Part shown: one piece after another, positions 32,321 to 39,977 of the stretch
How positions within the stretch are numbered: position 1 is the first letter of the stretch
Layout of the letters: every line of letters starts with the position of its first letter
Program-made: the position numbers and the translations under genes
The notes under the pieces: generated by a model
The model's input: the letters and a program-made list of their open reading frames with translations, nothing else
Databases searched by the model: none
Told to the model about the DNA's origin: nothing
Origin: Deltaproteobacteria bacterium
Lineage (GTDB): Bacteria; Desulfobacterota; Deferrimicrobia; Deferrimicrobiales; Deferrimicrobiaceae
NCBI GenBank assembly: GCA_020346465.1
Contig: CP070783.1
Span: 1,481,923-1,521,899 of the forward strand
Length of the DNA: 39,977 nucleotides
Reading direction: 5' to 3'

Positions 32321-35300
32321 ATGAACCCCGTTTCCCGTCGCGACCTCCTGGATTCCCTGCTGACCGGCATCCCCGCGTTCGTTTTCACCTTTCGCCGGGA
32401 GGGGCTCGGGCTTCTCTCCGTCACGGACGGAGTGAAGGCCCTGACCGGGTTCGAGGCCCGGGACCTTCTGGCCAACCCCGGCCTCTTCTTCTCCCGCCTG
32501 TCAACCGGGGAGAAAGGGGAGCTCGAACGGATCTGCGCGAACCTGGCGGAAGACGCGATGCCGATGTGGGAGTTCCCGTTCCGGTGCGCCGACGGGAAAT
32601 CGCGGTGGTTCCGGGCCCGCCTCACGAAGAGGCAGGGCCTCCCCGGGGACCCGGACGCCGTCACGGGAATCGCCCTTGCCAACGAGGAGGAGCGGAGCGC
32701 CCGCAGGAAGGCGATCGAGGCGGTCTCCATCCTGGAAACCGCCGGCGACGTGATCATCTTCGCCGACCTCGAGGGGGGTATCCGGCAGTGGAACCGGGCA
32801 TCGGAGCTCTTCTTCGGCTGGAGCCGGAAGGAGATGGTCGGGTCCGCCATGCACCGGCTCTTTCCCGTTCCCCCGGAGGTCGTCGACGGGATGATCCGCA
32901 CGGTTCGGGCCGGGAAGACGGTTTCGCAGGAAAGCCGGCTGCACACGAAATCGCGGGGGGAGGTCGACTGCCGCGTGACGATCTCCCGGGTCTCCGGAGA
33001 AGGGGGCGCCCCGGTGGGGATGGTCCTCACCATCCTGGGGACGGCGGAGCGGAAAGACCTGGAGAGCCAGCTCCAGCAGCTGGTCACCCGCCTCCGGACG
33101 ATCGAGCGGGTGAACCGGGTTATCGCGTCGGACTGGGACATCGGGAAGGTCCACGGCAGGATCGCGGGGGAGCTGGAGAAGCTGATCGACTTCGACCGGA
33201 GCTCCGTGGCGGCATTCGAGGAAGGGAAGGAGCTCCTCCTCATCCACGTCTCCTCGAAGGGACGCACCGAACTCGGGACCGGGAGCCGCATTCCCCTGGA
33301 ACGGTCGGCGGCCGGCTGGGTCCTCTCCCACCGCATCACGCGCGTGGACGCGGACATGGCGGCCTCCCCGGACCCGTTCGCGGAAGACGGGATCCTTCGG
33401 AAGGAAGGGATGCGGTCCCGCCTCATGATCCCCCTGTTCGCCGGGGAGAGAATCGTGGGCACGCTCGGCTTCAACAGCCGCCGGAAGGGGGCGTACAGCC
33501 TGCTGACCGTGGACGGGCTGGGAAGCATCCCGGACCAGATGGCGATGGCGATCGAGAAGTACCGGATGGTCACGGGCCTTCGCACCTCCGAGGAGAAGTA
33601 CCGGTTCCTGTTCGAGCACGGCCCCCCCGCGGCAACGGTGGGGAGGGACGGACGGTTTCTCGACGTGAACGCGGGGTGCCTGCAGCTCTACGGCTACGAG
33701 AGAGAGGAATTCCTCCGTCTCGCCGTTTCCGAACTCTTCGGCTCTCCGGAGCGGGACTCCCAGGTCGACACCGTTCTCTCCACCGGCATGCCGGTGGAGG
33801 CGGAAGTGCTCCAGAAACGGCGGGACGGAACGCATTTCTGGGGCCTGCTCAACGTGTTCCCGGTCTCGGGGGACCTCGTGCTGGGGCAGATCACCGATAT
33901 CACCCAGCGGAAGGACGCCGAGGAGGCCCTTCGAACGGAGAAGGACTTCTCCTCGAGGATCCTCGCGGTCGCGAACGTCCTGATCGTCGTGATGGACCGG
34001 GAAGGCAGGATCCTGCTCTTCAACCGGAAGTGCGAGGAGGTGACCGGCTGGCGGGAAAGCGAGGTCCGGGGAAAGCATCTCTGGGACCTCCTCCTGCCCG
34101 AGCGGGCCGTCGCGCCGATCCGCGAGGCATTCTCCCAGCTGGACGAGAAGGACCTCTTCCCGTTCTACGAGAACCCGTGGCACACCCGGGACGGGAGGGA
34201 GAGGAACATCCGGTGGAACAACTCGGTCACGAGGAACGAGCGGGGCGAGGTGGTCTGGGTCATCGGGACCGGCCTCGACGTCACCGAGCAGAGGCAGCTC
34301 GAGGAACAGCTGCGGCACATCCAGAAGATGGACGCGGTGGGAACACTCGCGGGAGGGATCGCCCACGACTTCAACAACATCATCCAGGCGATCATGGGAT
34401 ACACCTCGGTGCTCAAGGCCCGGATCGGGGATTCCGCCGATGGCGCGGAGGAAATCGAAGCGATCGAACGGGCGGGCCTTCGCGCCTCCGAGCTCACCAC
34501 CCAGCTCCTCGGATTCGCGCGGGGCGGCAAGTACGAGGTCCGCCCGGTCGACCTCAACCAGGTCGTGGAGAAGGTCGTTTCCATGATCCGCCACACCTTC
34601 GACCGTTCGATCGAGATCCGGACGGAGATGGACGACGCTCTTTCGGCCGTCGAGGGGGATGCCGGCCAGCTGGAGCAGACGGTCCTCAACCTGTGCATCA
34701 ACGCCCGCGACGCCATGCCGAAGGGCGGACTGCTCATGCTGCGGACGTGCCACGAAACGGTTTCCGGAGAGGAGGAAGGGGGGCCCGAGGGGGCGCCGCG
34801 CGGAACGTACGCCGCCCTCGCCCTCTCCGACACCGGCGTGGGGATCCCCCCCGAGAACATCCCCCGCATCTTCGAGCCGTTCTTCTCCACCAAGGAGACC
34901 GGGAAAGGAAGCGGGATGGGGCTGGCGATGGCCTACGGCATCGTCAAGAACCACGGAGGGTTCCTGGATGTCCGAAGCGTTCCCGGGAAGGGGACGACAT
35001 TCCGGGTGCTGCTGCCCATCTCGTCGAAGGAGGTATTGCCCCCGCCCGCCCCGGCCCCGGACGAGCCGGCGGTCGGCGGCATGGAGACGATTCTCTTCAT
35101 CGACGACGAGGAGTCCCTGCGGATGCTGGCGGTGGAGATGCTCGGCAGGCTCGGGTACAAGGTCCTGACGGCCGGGAACGGCCTCGAGGCCGTCAAGACC
35201 TTCGAGGAGAGACGCGGGGAGATCGCGGTGGTCATCCTCGACATGATCATGCCCGGAATGGGGGGGGAGGAGACGTTCCATCGCCTGAAGGAGATCGACC

Positions 35301-35455
35301 CGACCGTCCGCATCCTGATCTCCTCGGGATACGCGGTGGAAGGGAGGCCCCAGAGCCTGCTCTCGGCGGGCGCTGCAGGGTTTCTCCAGAAGCCGTACCG
35401 GGTCGGAACCCTGGCGGCAACCATGCGCAGGATCATCGGGGGCGGCAGCCCGTAG
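32321..35455 (+). CDS. Multi-PAS hybrid sensor histidine kinase
   Basis: 1044 aa, no membrane helix. Order: PAS ~15-125, PAS ~135-250, GAF ~265-415, PAS ~425-540, PAS ~550-670, HisKA with His682 in GGIAHDFNN, HATPase ~725-890 (DTGVGIPPENI, GKGSGMGLAMAYGI), and a C-terminal REC with Asp974 (VVILDMIMPGM). The REC probably receives phosphate from His682, then passes it on or acts by dephosphorylation. Transcribed away from the TRAP-linked kinase across a short region. ATG 32321 is the only reasonable start; see the -10-like sequence just upstream. Its ligands are unknown. Confidence 0.93.
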   Translation: MNPVSRRDLLDSLLTGIPAFVFTFRREGLGLLSVTDGVKALTGFEARDLLANPGLFFSRLSTGEKGELERICANLAEDAMPMWEFPFRCADGKSRWFRARLTKRQGLPGDPDAVTGIALANEEERSARRKAIEAVSILETAGDVIIFADLEGGIRQWNRASELFFGWSRKEMVGSAMHRLFPVPPEVVDGMIRTVRAGKTVSQESRLHTKSRGEVDCRVTISRVSGEGGAPVGMVLTILGTAERKDLESQLQQLVTRLRTIERVNRVIASDWDIGKVHGRIAGELEKLIDFDRSSVAAFEEGKELLLIHVSSKGRTELGTGSRIPLERSAAGWVLSHRITRVDADMAASPDPFAEDGILRKEGMRSRLMIPLFAGERIVGTLGFNSRRKGAYSLLTVDGLGSIPDQMAMAIEKYRMVTGLRTSEEKYRFLFEHGPPAATVGRDGRFLDVNAGCLQLYGYEREEFLRLAVSELFGSPERDSQVDTVLSTGMPVEAEVLQKRRDGTHFWGLLNVFPVSGDLVLGQITDITQRKDAEEALRTEKDFSSRILAVANVLIVVMDREGRILLFNRKCEEVTGWRESEVRGKHLWDLLLPERAVAPIREAFSQLDEKDLFPFYENPWHTRDGRERNIRWNNSVTRNERGEVVWVIGTGLDVTEQRQLEEQLRHIQKMDAVGTLAGGIAHDFNNIIQAIMGYTSVLKARIGDSADGAEEIEAIERAGLRASELTTQLLGFARGGKYEVRPVDLNQVVEKVVSMIRHTFDRSIEIRTEMDDALSAVEGDAGQLEQTVLNLCINARDAMPKGGLLMLRTCHETVSGEEEGGPEGAPRGTYAALALSDTGVGIPPENIPRIFEPFFSTKETGKGSGMGLAMAYGIVKNHGGFLDVRSVPGKGTTFRVLLPISSKEVLPPPAPAPDEPAVGGMETILFIDDEESLRMLAVEMLGRLGYKVLTAGNGLEAVKTFEERRGEIAVVILDMIMPGMGGEETFHRLKEIDPTVRILISSGYAVEGRPQSLLSAGAAGFLQKPYRVGTLAATMRRIIGGGSP

Positions 35456-35468
35456 CCCCCGGCGGGGG
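35456..35468. terminator. Short hairpin between convergent kinase and rpiB genes
   Basis: Immediately after the TAG of the kinase gene, CCCCC, a 3-base loop and GGGGG form a very GC-rich stem, 12 bases before the rpiB stop. The stem is short and there is no T-run. Confidence 0.3.
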
Positions 35469-35480
35469 AACGCTTCCTCC

Positions 35481-35951
35481 CTACTCCCTCCAGTGGGCCT
35501 TCTCGAAGCGCCGGATCTTCTCCACCCGGCGCCGATGGCGCCCCCCCTCGAAGGGGGTTTCCAGCCAGATTCCCACGATGCTTCGCGCCCTGCGGGGGGA
35601 GACCTCGTTCGCCCCCAGAACGAGCACGTTGGCGTCGTTGTGGCTCCGGGACAGTCCGGCATCCGGCACGGTCGACACCACCGCCGCCCGTATCCCCCGC
35701 ACCTTGTTCGCCGCGATCGCCATCCCGATGCCGGACTTGCAGATGAGGATGGCCCGGTCGGCCTCCCCCCGCCCCACCGCCGCGGCGGCGGCGAACGCGT
35801 AGTCCGGGTAATCCACCGGGTCGGTCGCATCGGTCCCCATGTCCCGGGCCGCATACCCTTTTGCGGACAGGAACCGGAGGAGGTCGGCCTTCAGGTCCAC
35901 TCCCCCGTGGTCGGCGGCCAGAACGATTCCCGGAAGCCTGCGGGTCTTCAT
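35481..35951 (-). CDS. rpiB: Ribose-5-phosphate isomerase B
   Basis: 156 aa, usual length. It interconverts ribose 5-phosphate and ribulose 5-phosphate. Motifs: LAADHGGVDLK at the N-terminus, VDYPDYA, ICKSGIGMAIAANK with the active-site Cys, and SRSHNDANVLVLGA. The C-terminal ETPFEGGRHRRRVEKI is typical of RpiB. It is the last gene of the operon, and its ATG overlaps the glk stop by one base (TGATG). It completes the oxidative pentose phosphate pathway downstream of Gnd. RpiB can also act on allose phosphate. Confidence 0.93.
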   Translation of the reverse strand: MKTRRLPGIVLAADHGGVDLKADLLRFLSAKGYAARDMGTDATDPVDYPDYAFAAAAAVGRGEADRAILICKSGIGMAIAANKVRGIRAAVVSTVPDAGLSRSHNDANVLVLGANEVSPRRARSIVGIWLETPFEGGRHRRRVEKIRRFEKAHWRE

Positions 35952-36940
35952 CAATTGGCACCCTCCTTCCCTGCGATCGCATAGTGCGCCGCTCCGAGCA
36001 GCGCGGCCTTGTCGTCCCGGATCACCCGGACCGGCACCCGCGACAGGAACTCCCGGAACCGCCCCTTGGAGAGGAACGACTCGAGAAACGGCTTCTCCGA
36101 GAGGACCGGCAGGATCGCGGGGGCTACACCCCCTCCCAGGACCACCCCTCCCGTCGCCATCACCTGGAGGGCGAGGTTCCCCGCCTGCGCCCCGTAGAGG
36201 GACGCAAAGACCCGGAGGGCCTCGCCGCAGGCGCCCGACCTCCCGGAAAGACCTTCCTGCGTGATGACGCGGGGCGGGTCCTCCGCAGCCAGCCTCGCCT
36301 CGACTCCTTCGGATTCCGCCACTCCCTCGGCCTCGCGGAGGAACCGGTAGATCGCGTGAAGCCCCCGGCCCGATACCACCCGCTCCACGCTGACGCGGCC
36401 GTGCCTGCTTTGCAGGTACTGGAGCAGCCGGATCTCCCGCTCGTTCCGCGGTGCGAAATCGGCGTGCCCCCCCTCCGAGGCGACCGGCAGGTACCCCGTG
36501 CCGTCCCACACGAGAAATGCCGCCCCGAGACCGGTCCCCGCCGCGAGGACCGCGACGGTTCCCCGCGGCTCGGCCTCGCCCCGCTGCAGGACGGCCAGGC
36601 TCTTTTCCGGGAGGAACGGAACGGCAAAGGCGGTCGCCTGCAGATCGTTGATGAGGAAGACGCGCTTCGCCCCGATGGCGCTCCGGACCGACTCCCTCTC
36701 CACGACCCACGGGAGGTTGGTCATCTTGCTTCGCCCGGACACCACCGGGCCCGCGACTCCGATGCAGGCCACCGAAACCCCCGGTTTGCCGGCGAGGAAC
36801 TTCGCGAGAATCGATTCGAGGTCCGGGTACCGGCCGCTGGGGAAGGAGCGAAGGGACGACCGTCGCAGCGTGCCCCGTTCTCCGAGATAGAGCGCGAGGT
36901 TCGTCTTCGTTCCTCCCACGTCTCCCGCCAGGATCCTCAT
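35951..36940 (-). CDS. glk: Glucokinase (bacterial Glk family)
   Basis: 329 aa. It phosphorylates glucose with ATP. Features: ATP-binding LAGDVGGTKTNLALY at the start, INDLQATAFAVP, AAGTGLGAAFLV, SEGGHADFAPRNEREIRLLQYL with the sugar-binding Glu/His/Asp set, and VLGGGVAP near the C-terminus. This is the PF02685 glucokinase, not the ROK type. It overlaps pgl (ATGA) and rpiB (TGATG). Placing glk with zwf and pgl directs glucose into the pentose phosphate route. Confidence 0.93.
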   Translation of the reverse strand: MRILAGDVGGTKTNLALYLGERGTLRRSSLRSFPSGRYPDLESILAKFLAGKPGVSVACIGVAGPVVSGRSKMTNLPWVVERESVRSAIGAKRVFLINDLQATAFAVPFLPEKSLAVLQRGEAEPRGTVAVLAAGTGLGAAFLVWDGTGYLPVASEGGHADFAPRNEREIRLLQYLQSRHGRVSVERVVSGRGLHAIYRFLREAEGVAESEGVEARLAAEDPPRVITQEGLSGRSGACGEALRVFASLYGAQAGNLALQVMATGGVVLGGGVAPAILPVLSEKPFLESFLSKGRFREFLSRVPVRVIRDDKAALLGAAHYAIAGKEGAN

Positions 36941-37785
36941 CCCGCGCCGCCCTTCCCTTCCGGTTCGCCCCCCGTCCCGGGGCCCGGGGGCGGTTTCGCG
37001 TGCATGCGCCGCGCCGCGCCGGCGTCTGCCAGGAAGGTGATCTTCCCCCTCCGGGGGGAAACCCGGGAGGCGGGCAACGCGGCCCCCCTTCCCGACAGCA
37101 CCTCCTCCAGAACCCGGGCCTTCCCCGTTCCGCTCACCAGGAAGATGACGTGGGAGGCGGCGTTCAGCACGGGAAGGGTCAAGGTGACGCGGGGAACGGG
37201 CGGGGTCCCTCCCTCGGCCGGCGCCACCCAGGCGGCCTCCTCCCGGAGGGCGGGGGAGCCGGGGAACAGGGACGCGGTGTGCCCGTCCGCTCCCAGCCCC
37301 AACAGGATCGCATCGAACCGGGGGAAGCCTCCGGTGCCCTCCCGGAAGGCGCGCCGGAGAGTTTCCTCATACCTGCGGGCCCCCTCCCGGGGGTCGGACA
37401 GGGAGGTGTCGACCGGGTGAAAATGACCCGGGGGGACGGGGGCCCGGGAGACGAGCGCCTCCCGCTGCATCCGCTGGTTGCTCGACGGGTCGTCCGGGGA
37501 AACCCACCGCTCGTCGACCTGATAGAAGTGCACCAGGTCCCACGGAAACCGGCTCCGGTACGGCTCGGAGGAGAGAACCGCAAGAGTCCGGCGGGGGGTT
37601 TCCCCCCCGGAAAGGGCCACACAGATCCCCTTCCCCCTCTTTCCGGACCGGTCCAGGGCCATCGCGCGCTCCCGCGCGATCCCCCAGAGTCGCCCGGCCG
37701 CCGCCTTCGCCAGCTCCTCCGGGGAGGAAAGGACGAAGAGCCTTCCGGTCGGCCCCTCCCCTTCCCTGCTCACGGCTCCCGCCAT
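36937..37785 (-). CDS. pgl: 6-phosphogluconolactonase
   Basis: 282 aa. It hydrolyses 6-phosphogluconolactone to 6-phosphogluconate. DevB/SOL-type motifs are present: LSGGETPRRTLAVL, QVDERWVSPDDPSSN and LLGLGADGHTASLFPGS. Slightly longer than average because of a Pro/Gly-rich C-terminal tail of about 20 residues. GGAGGGGAG sits four bases before ATG 37785, inside the end of zwf (16-base overlap). The stop shares ATGA with glk. Confidence 0.93.
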   Translation of the reverse strand: MAGAVSREGEGPTGRLFVLSSPEELAKAAAGRLWGIARERAMALDRSGKRGKGICVALSGGETPRRTLAVLSSEPYRSRFPWDLVHFYQVDERWVSPDDPSSNQRMQREALVSRAPVPPGHFHPVDTSLSDPREGARRYEETLRRAFREGTGGFPRFDAILLGLGADGHTASLFPGSPALREEAAWVAPAEGGTPPVPRVTLTLPVLNAASHVIFLVSGTGKARVLEEVLSGRGAALPASRVSPRRGKITFLADAGAARRMHAKPPPGPGTGGEPEGKGGAG

Positions 37786-39311
37786 TGTCTCCCCTCCCGG
37801 AAGAGCAGGTTGTCCGCCTCGCGCGGACCCCAGGTCCCCGCGGGGTAGAAGAAGAGGTCGCGCCCCGGGTTTTCCTTCCATCGCGACAGGAACGGCTCCA
37901 GGAGGGACCAGGAGATGTCGACGGTGTCGTTCCTGGGAAACAGGGTCGCATCCCCCAGCATCGCGTCCAGCAGGAGCCGCCCGTAGGCGGGACGGGACTT
38001 CACCCCGAACGCCTGCTCGTAGGTGAACTGGAACTCCACCGGCTCCACGCAGATCGACGGACCGGGAGTCTTGGCCCCGAACTTCAGGAAGATCCCCTCC
38101 TGGGGCTGGATGTTGAGGACGAGGTAGTTCGACACCAGCTGCCCGCACACGGAGCTGTCGAACAGGAGAAACGGCGCCGGTCGGAACTTGATCGCGATCT
38201 CGGACACCCTTCCGGCCAGACGTTTCCCGGTGCGCAGATAGAACGGGACCCCTCCCCACCTCCAGTTGTCGATGGTGAGGCGCATGGCGGCGTACGTCTC
38301 GACGAGGGACTGCGGCGAGACGCTCTTCTCCGCCCGGTAGCCGGGGACCGCCCCGCCCCGGACGTTGCCGGCGGCATACTGCCCGCGGACGCACACCTCG
38401 CCGACATTCTCCTCCTTCACCGGTTCGACGGAGCGCATCAGCTTGACCTTCTCGTCGCGCACGTCGTCGGCGGCCAGGGAAATGGGGGGCTCCATCGCAA
38501 CGTTGGAGAGGAGCTGGAACAGGTGGTTCTGGATCATGTCCCGGACGACGCCCGCCTCCTCGAAATAGTCGCCCCGCCCCTCCACGCCGATCTCCTCCGC
38601 CACCGTGATCTGCACGTGGTCGATGAAGTTCCGGTTCCACAACGGCTCGAAGATTCCGTTGGCGAAGCGGAAGACGAGGATGTTCTGGACCGTCTCCTTG
38701 CCCAGATAGTGGTCGATCCGGTAGACCTGATCCTCCGGGAAGACCCCCGAGACCACCCGGGAAAGTTCCCGGGCGCTCGCCAGGTCGTGGCCGAACGGTT
38801 TCTCGATGATGACGCGACGGGTGCCGGGGAGATCCTCCGAGGGGACGGAAAGCCCCGCCTCCCCGATCCGGCGGATGAGGGGGGCGTAGAACTTCGGGGC
38901 GACGGAAGCGTAAAAGATCAGGTTCCCCGGGATTCCCCGATCCTTCGCCACGGCACGGATCCGCTCGCCGAGGGCGCGCGTGGCCTGCGGATCCCCGATA
39001 TCCCCGGGCTGGTAGAAGAGCCTCTCCGCGAAATCGTCCCACGAGGCCCGGTCAACCGTCTCCGGCGACCCGTCCCGCAGGTGGTCCCGGAACGCGTCGT
39101 CCGAAAAGGGGGTGCGTGATACCCCCAGGACGGCGAACGCTTCGGGAAGGAGCTTCTCCCGGTAGAGCCCGTACAGGGCCGGGACGAGCTTCCGCTTCGT
39201 CAGGTCGCCCGAAGCCCCGAAGATGACCAGAAGGCACGGAGGGGGGACCACGGAGGCCGGCGCCTGTCGCCGAACCGTCAGCGCGGAGGGGTTTTTCCCT
39301 TCGTCACCCAT
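37770..39311 (-). CDS. zwf: Glucose-6-phosphate dehydrogenase
   Basis: 513 aa, usual length. It oxidises glucose 6-phosphate to the lactone and reduces NAD(P)+. Coenzyme-binding IFGASGDLTKRKL and the active-site RIDHYLGKETVQN (with catalytic His) are clear, as are IEKPFGHDL and FRFANGIFEPLWNRNFI. It follows gnd with an 8-base overlap, and pgl starts within its end. An N-terminal extension of ~25 residues (MGDEGKNPSALTVRRQ…) is a little longer than in many relatives, so a later start is possible. Confidence 0.96.
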   Translation of the reverse strand: MGDEGKNPSALTVRRQAPASVVPPPCLLVIFGASGDLTKRKLVPALYGLYREKLLPEAFAVLGVSRTPFSDDAFRDHLRDGSPETVDRASWDDFAERLFYQPGDIGDPQATRALGERIRAVAKDRGIPGNLIFYASVAPKFYAPLIRRIGEAGLSVPSEDLPGTRRVIIEKPFGHDLASARELSRVVSGVFPEDQVYRIDHYLGKETVQNILVFRFANGIFEPLWNRNFIDHVQITVAEEIGVEGRGDYFEEAGVVRDMIQNHLFQLLSNVAMEPPISLAADDVRDEKVKLMRSVEPVKEENVGEVCVRGQYAAGNVRGGAVPGYRAEKSVSPQSLVETYAAMRLTIDNWRWGGVPFYLRTGKRLAGRVSEIAIKFRPAPFLLFDSSVCGQLVSNYLVLNIQPQEGIFLKFGAKTPGPSICVEPVEFQFTYEQAFGVKSRPAYGRLLLDAMLGDATLFPRNDTVDISWSLLEPFLSRWKENPGRDLFFYPAGTWGPREADNLLFREGRQWREP

Positions 39312-39977
39312 TCCGTTTCCCTTTTTCCCTCGGCCGGGGAGAGGCGGCCTTCACCGCGTGTCCCCCGAACTCGTTGCGCAGCGCAGCCAGCATCCGCATC
39401 GCGAAGGAGTTGTCCTGCCGGGAGAAGAACCGCATGTAGAGGGAAAGCGCGATGGAGGGGAGGGGGACCCCCGCCTCGATCGATTGCTCGACCGTCCAGC
39501 GTCCCTCCCCCGAATCGGACACATAGGGGGAGAGCCCGGCGAGCTCCGGGTCTTTTTCCAATGCCCGCCCGGCAAGTTCCAGAAGCCAGGACCGGACGAC
39601 GCTCCCCTGGTTCCACAGGGCGGCGATCGCCCGGAGGTCCAGCGGAAAGGGGGCCGAGGAGAGCAGTTCGAACCCCTCTGCGTACGACTGCATCATCCCG
39701 TATTCGATCCCGTTGTGGACCATCTTCACGAAATGGCCGGCGCCGTGGGGGCCCATGTAGGCGTACCCCCCGGGCGGGGCGAGCGTGGCCAGGACCGGGG
39801 TCACTGCCCGGAAGGCCTTTTGATCCCCCCCGACCATGAGGCAGTACCCCTCGGAAAGCCCCCAGATCCCCCCGCTGGTCCCGGCGTCGAGGAACCGGAT
39901 CCCGTTCCCGGACAGGCGGTTCGCCCGGCGCGTCGCTTCCTTGAAGAGCGAATTTCCCCCGTCGACGACGATGTCCC
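39304..39977 (-). CDS. gnd: 6-phosphogluconate dehydrogenase (decarboxylating), cut by the window edge
   Basis: The C-terminal ~220 residues are visible; the N-terminus is beyond the edge. The frame is open to base 39977, beginning with DIVVDGGNSLFKEATRRANR, then DAGTSGGIWGLSEGYCLMVGG (the GTSGG-x-GLxxGYCLMVGG signature of the short, NAD-preferring GndA/YqeC-type enzyme), and GHFVKMVHNGIEYGMMQSYA with the catalytic Lys and substrate-binding residues. It converts 6-phosphogluconate to ribulose 5-phosphate and CO2. The C-terminus is short (no long E. coli Gnd-type dimer extension), fitting the ~300-residue class. It is the first visible gene of the operon. Confidence 0.93.
   Translation of the reverse strand, partial: DIVVDGGNSLFKEATRRANRLSGNGIRFLDAGTSGGIWGLSEGYCLMVGGDQKAFRAVTPVLATLAPPGGYAYMGPHGAGHFVKMVHNGIEYGMMQSYAEGFELLSSAPFPLDLRAIAALWNQGSVVRSWLLELAGRALEKDPELAGLSPYVSDSGEGRWTVEQSIEAGVPLPSIALSLYMRFFSRQDNSFAMRMLAALRNEFGGHAVKAASPRPREKGKRNG

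Noticed and set aside
32501-35854. Very long minus-strand open frame (over 1100 codons) opposite the multi-PAS kinase
   Set aside because: GC-rich third positions keep the antisense frame open. The translation is Arg/Gly/Pro/His-rich with no domain, whereas the plus strand has clear PAS, HisKA, HATPase and REC domains.

Overview
The window is a GC-rich (about 65% in most lines), gene-dense bacterial chromosome segment. Genes run in tight, often 4-bp-overlapping operons. Multihaem c-type cytochromes, three NrfD-type membrane redox modules, a TRAP transporter with a TatT partner, HD-GYP and PAS/GAF hybrid kinases all suggest an anaerobic or facultative deltaproteobacterial-type organism (Desulfobacterota or relatives, possibly a metagenomic lineage). 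No rRNA, tRNA or other marker fixes the taxonomy, so this is inference.

Layout. 1-3258 (+): the tail of a membrane protein, then a HEAT-repeat protein translationally coupled to an HD-GYP protein. 3237-4576 (-): a nitronate monooxygenase-type flavoenzyme and the remnant of a PMT-family glycosyltransferase. 4714-10200 (+): a PPC/DUF296 protein, a metallo-beta-lactamase-fold hydrolase, a glycine-zipper lipoprotein, the glycogen branching enzyme GlgB and an MFS exporter.

10275-22782 is an electron-transfer island of three modules. Module A (-): octahaem cytochrome, Tat-exported Fe-S protein, NrfD protein. Module B (+): pentahaem lipoprotein, molybdopterin-oxidoreductase-like protein with no visible Mo-ligand Cys, four-cluster Fe-S protein, NrfD protein, an 80-aa two-TM protein, and a lipoprotein with four tandem monohaem domains; it looks like a split, minimal relative of alternative complex III or Qrc. 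Module C (-): tetrahaem cytochrome, Tat Fe-S protein, DsrP/HmeB-like NrfD protein. All should exchange electrons between the quinone pool and periplasmic haem proteins; the direction cannot be told from sequence.

22946-25958 (-): a rubrerythrin-like protein, the GTPase TypA/BipA and a SLOG-like protein. A MITE-like inverted-repeat element lies at 26048-26211. 26218-32149 (-): a TRAP operon (hybrid kinase, TatT-like lipoprotein, DctP, fused DctQM); the TatT gene seems to start at ACG. 32321-35455 (+): a second, divergent hybrid kinase. 35481-39977 (-): a tightly packed glucose-6-phosphate/pentose-phosphate operon, gnd-zwf-pgl-glk-rpiB, with gnd cut by the window edge. Together with GlgB this indicates glycogen storage and NADPH production through the oxidative pentose phosphate pathway.
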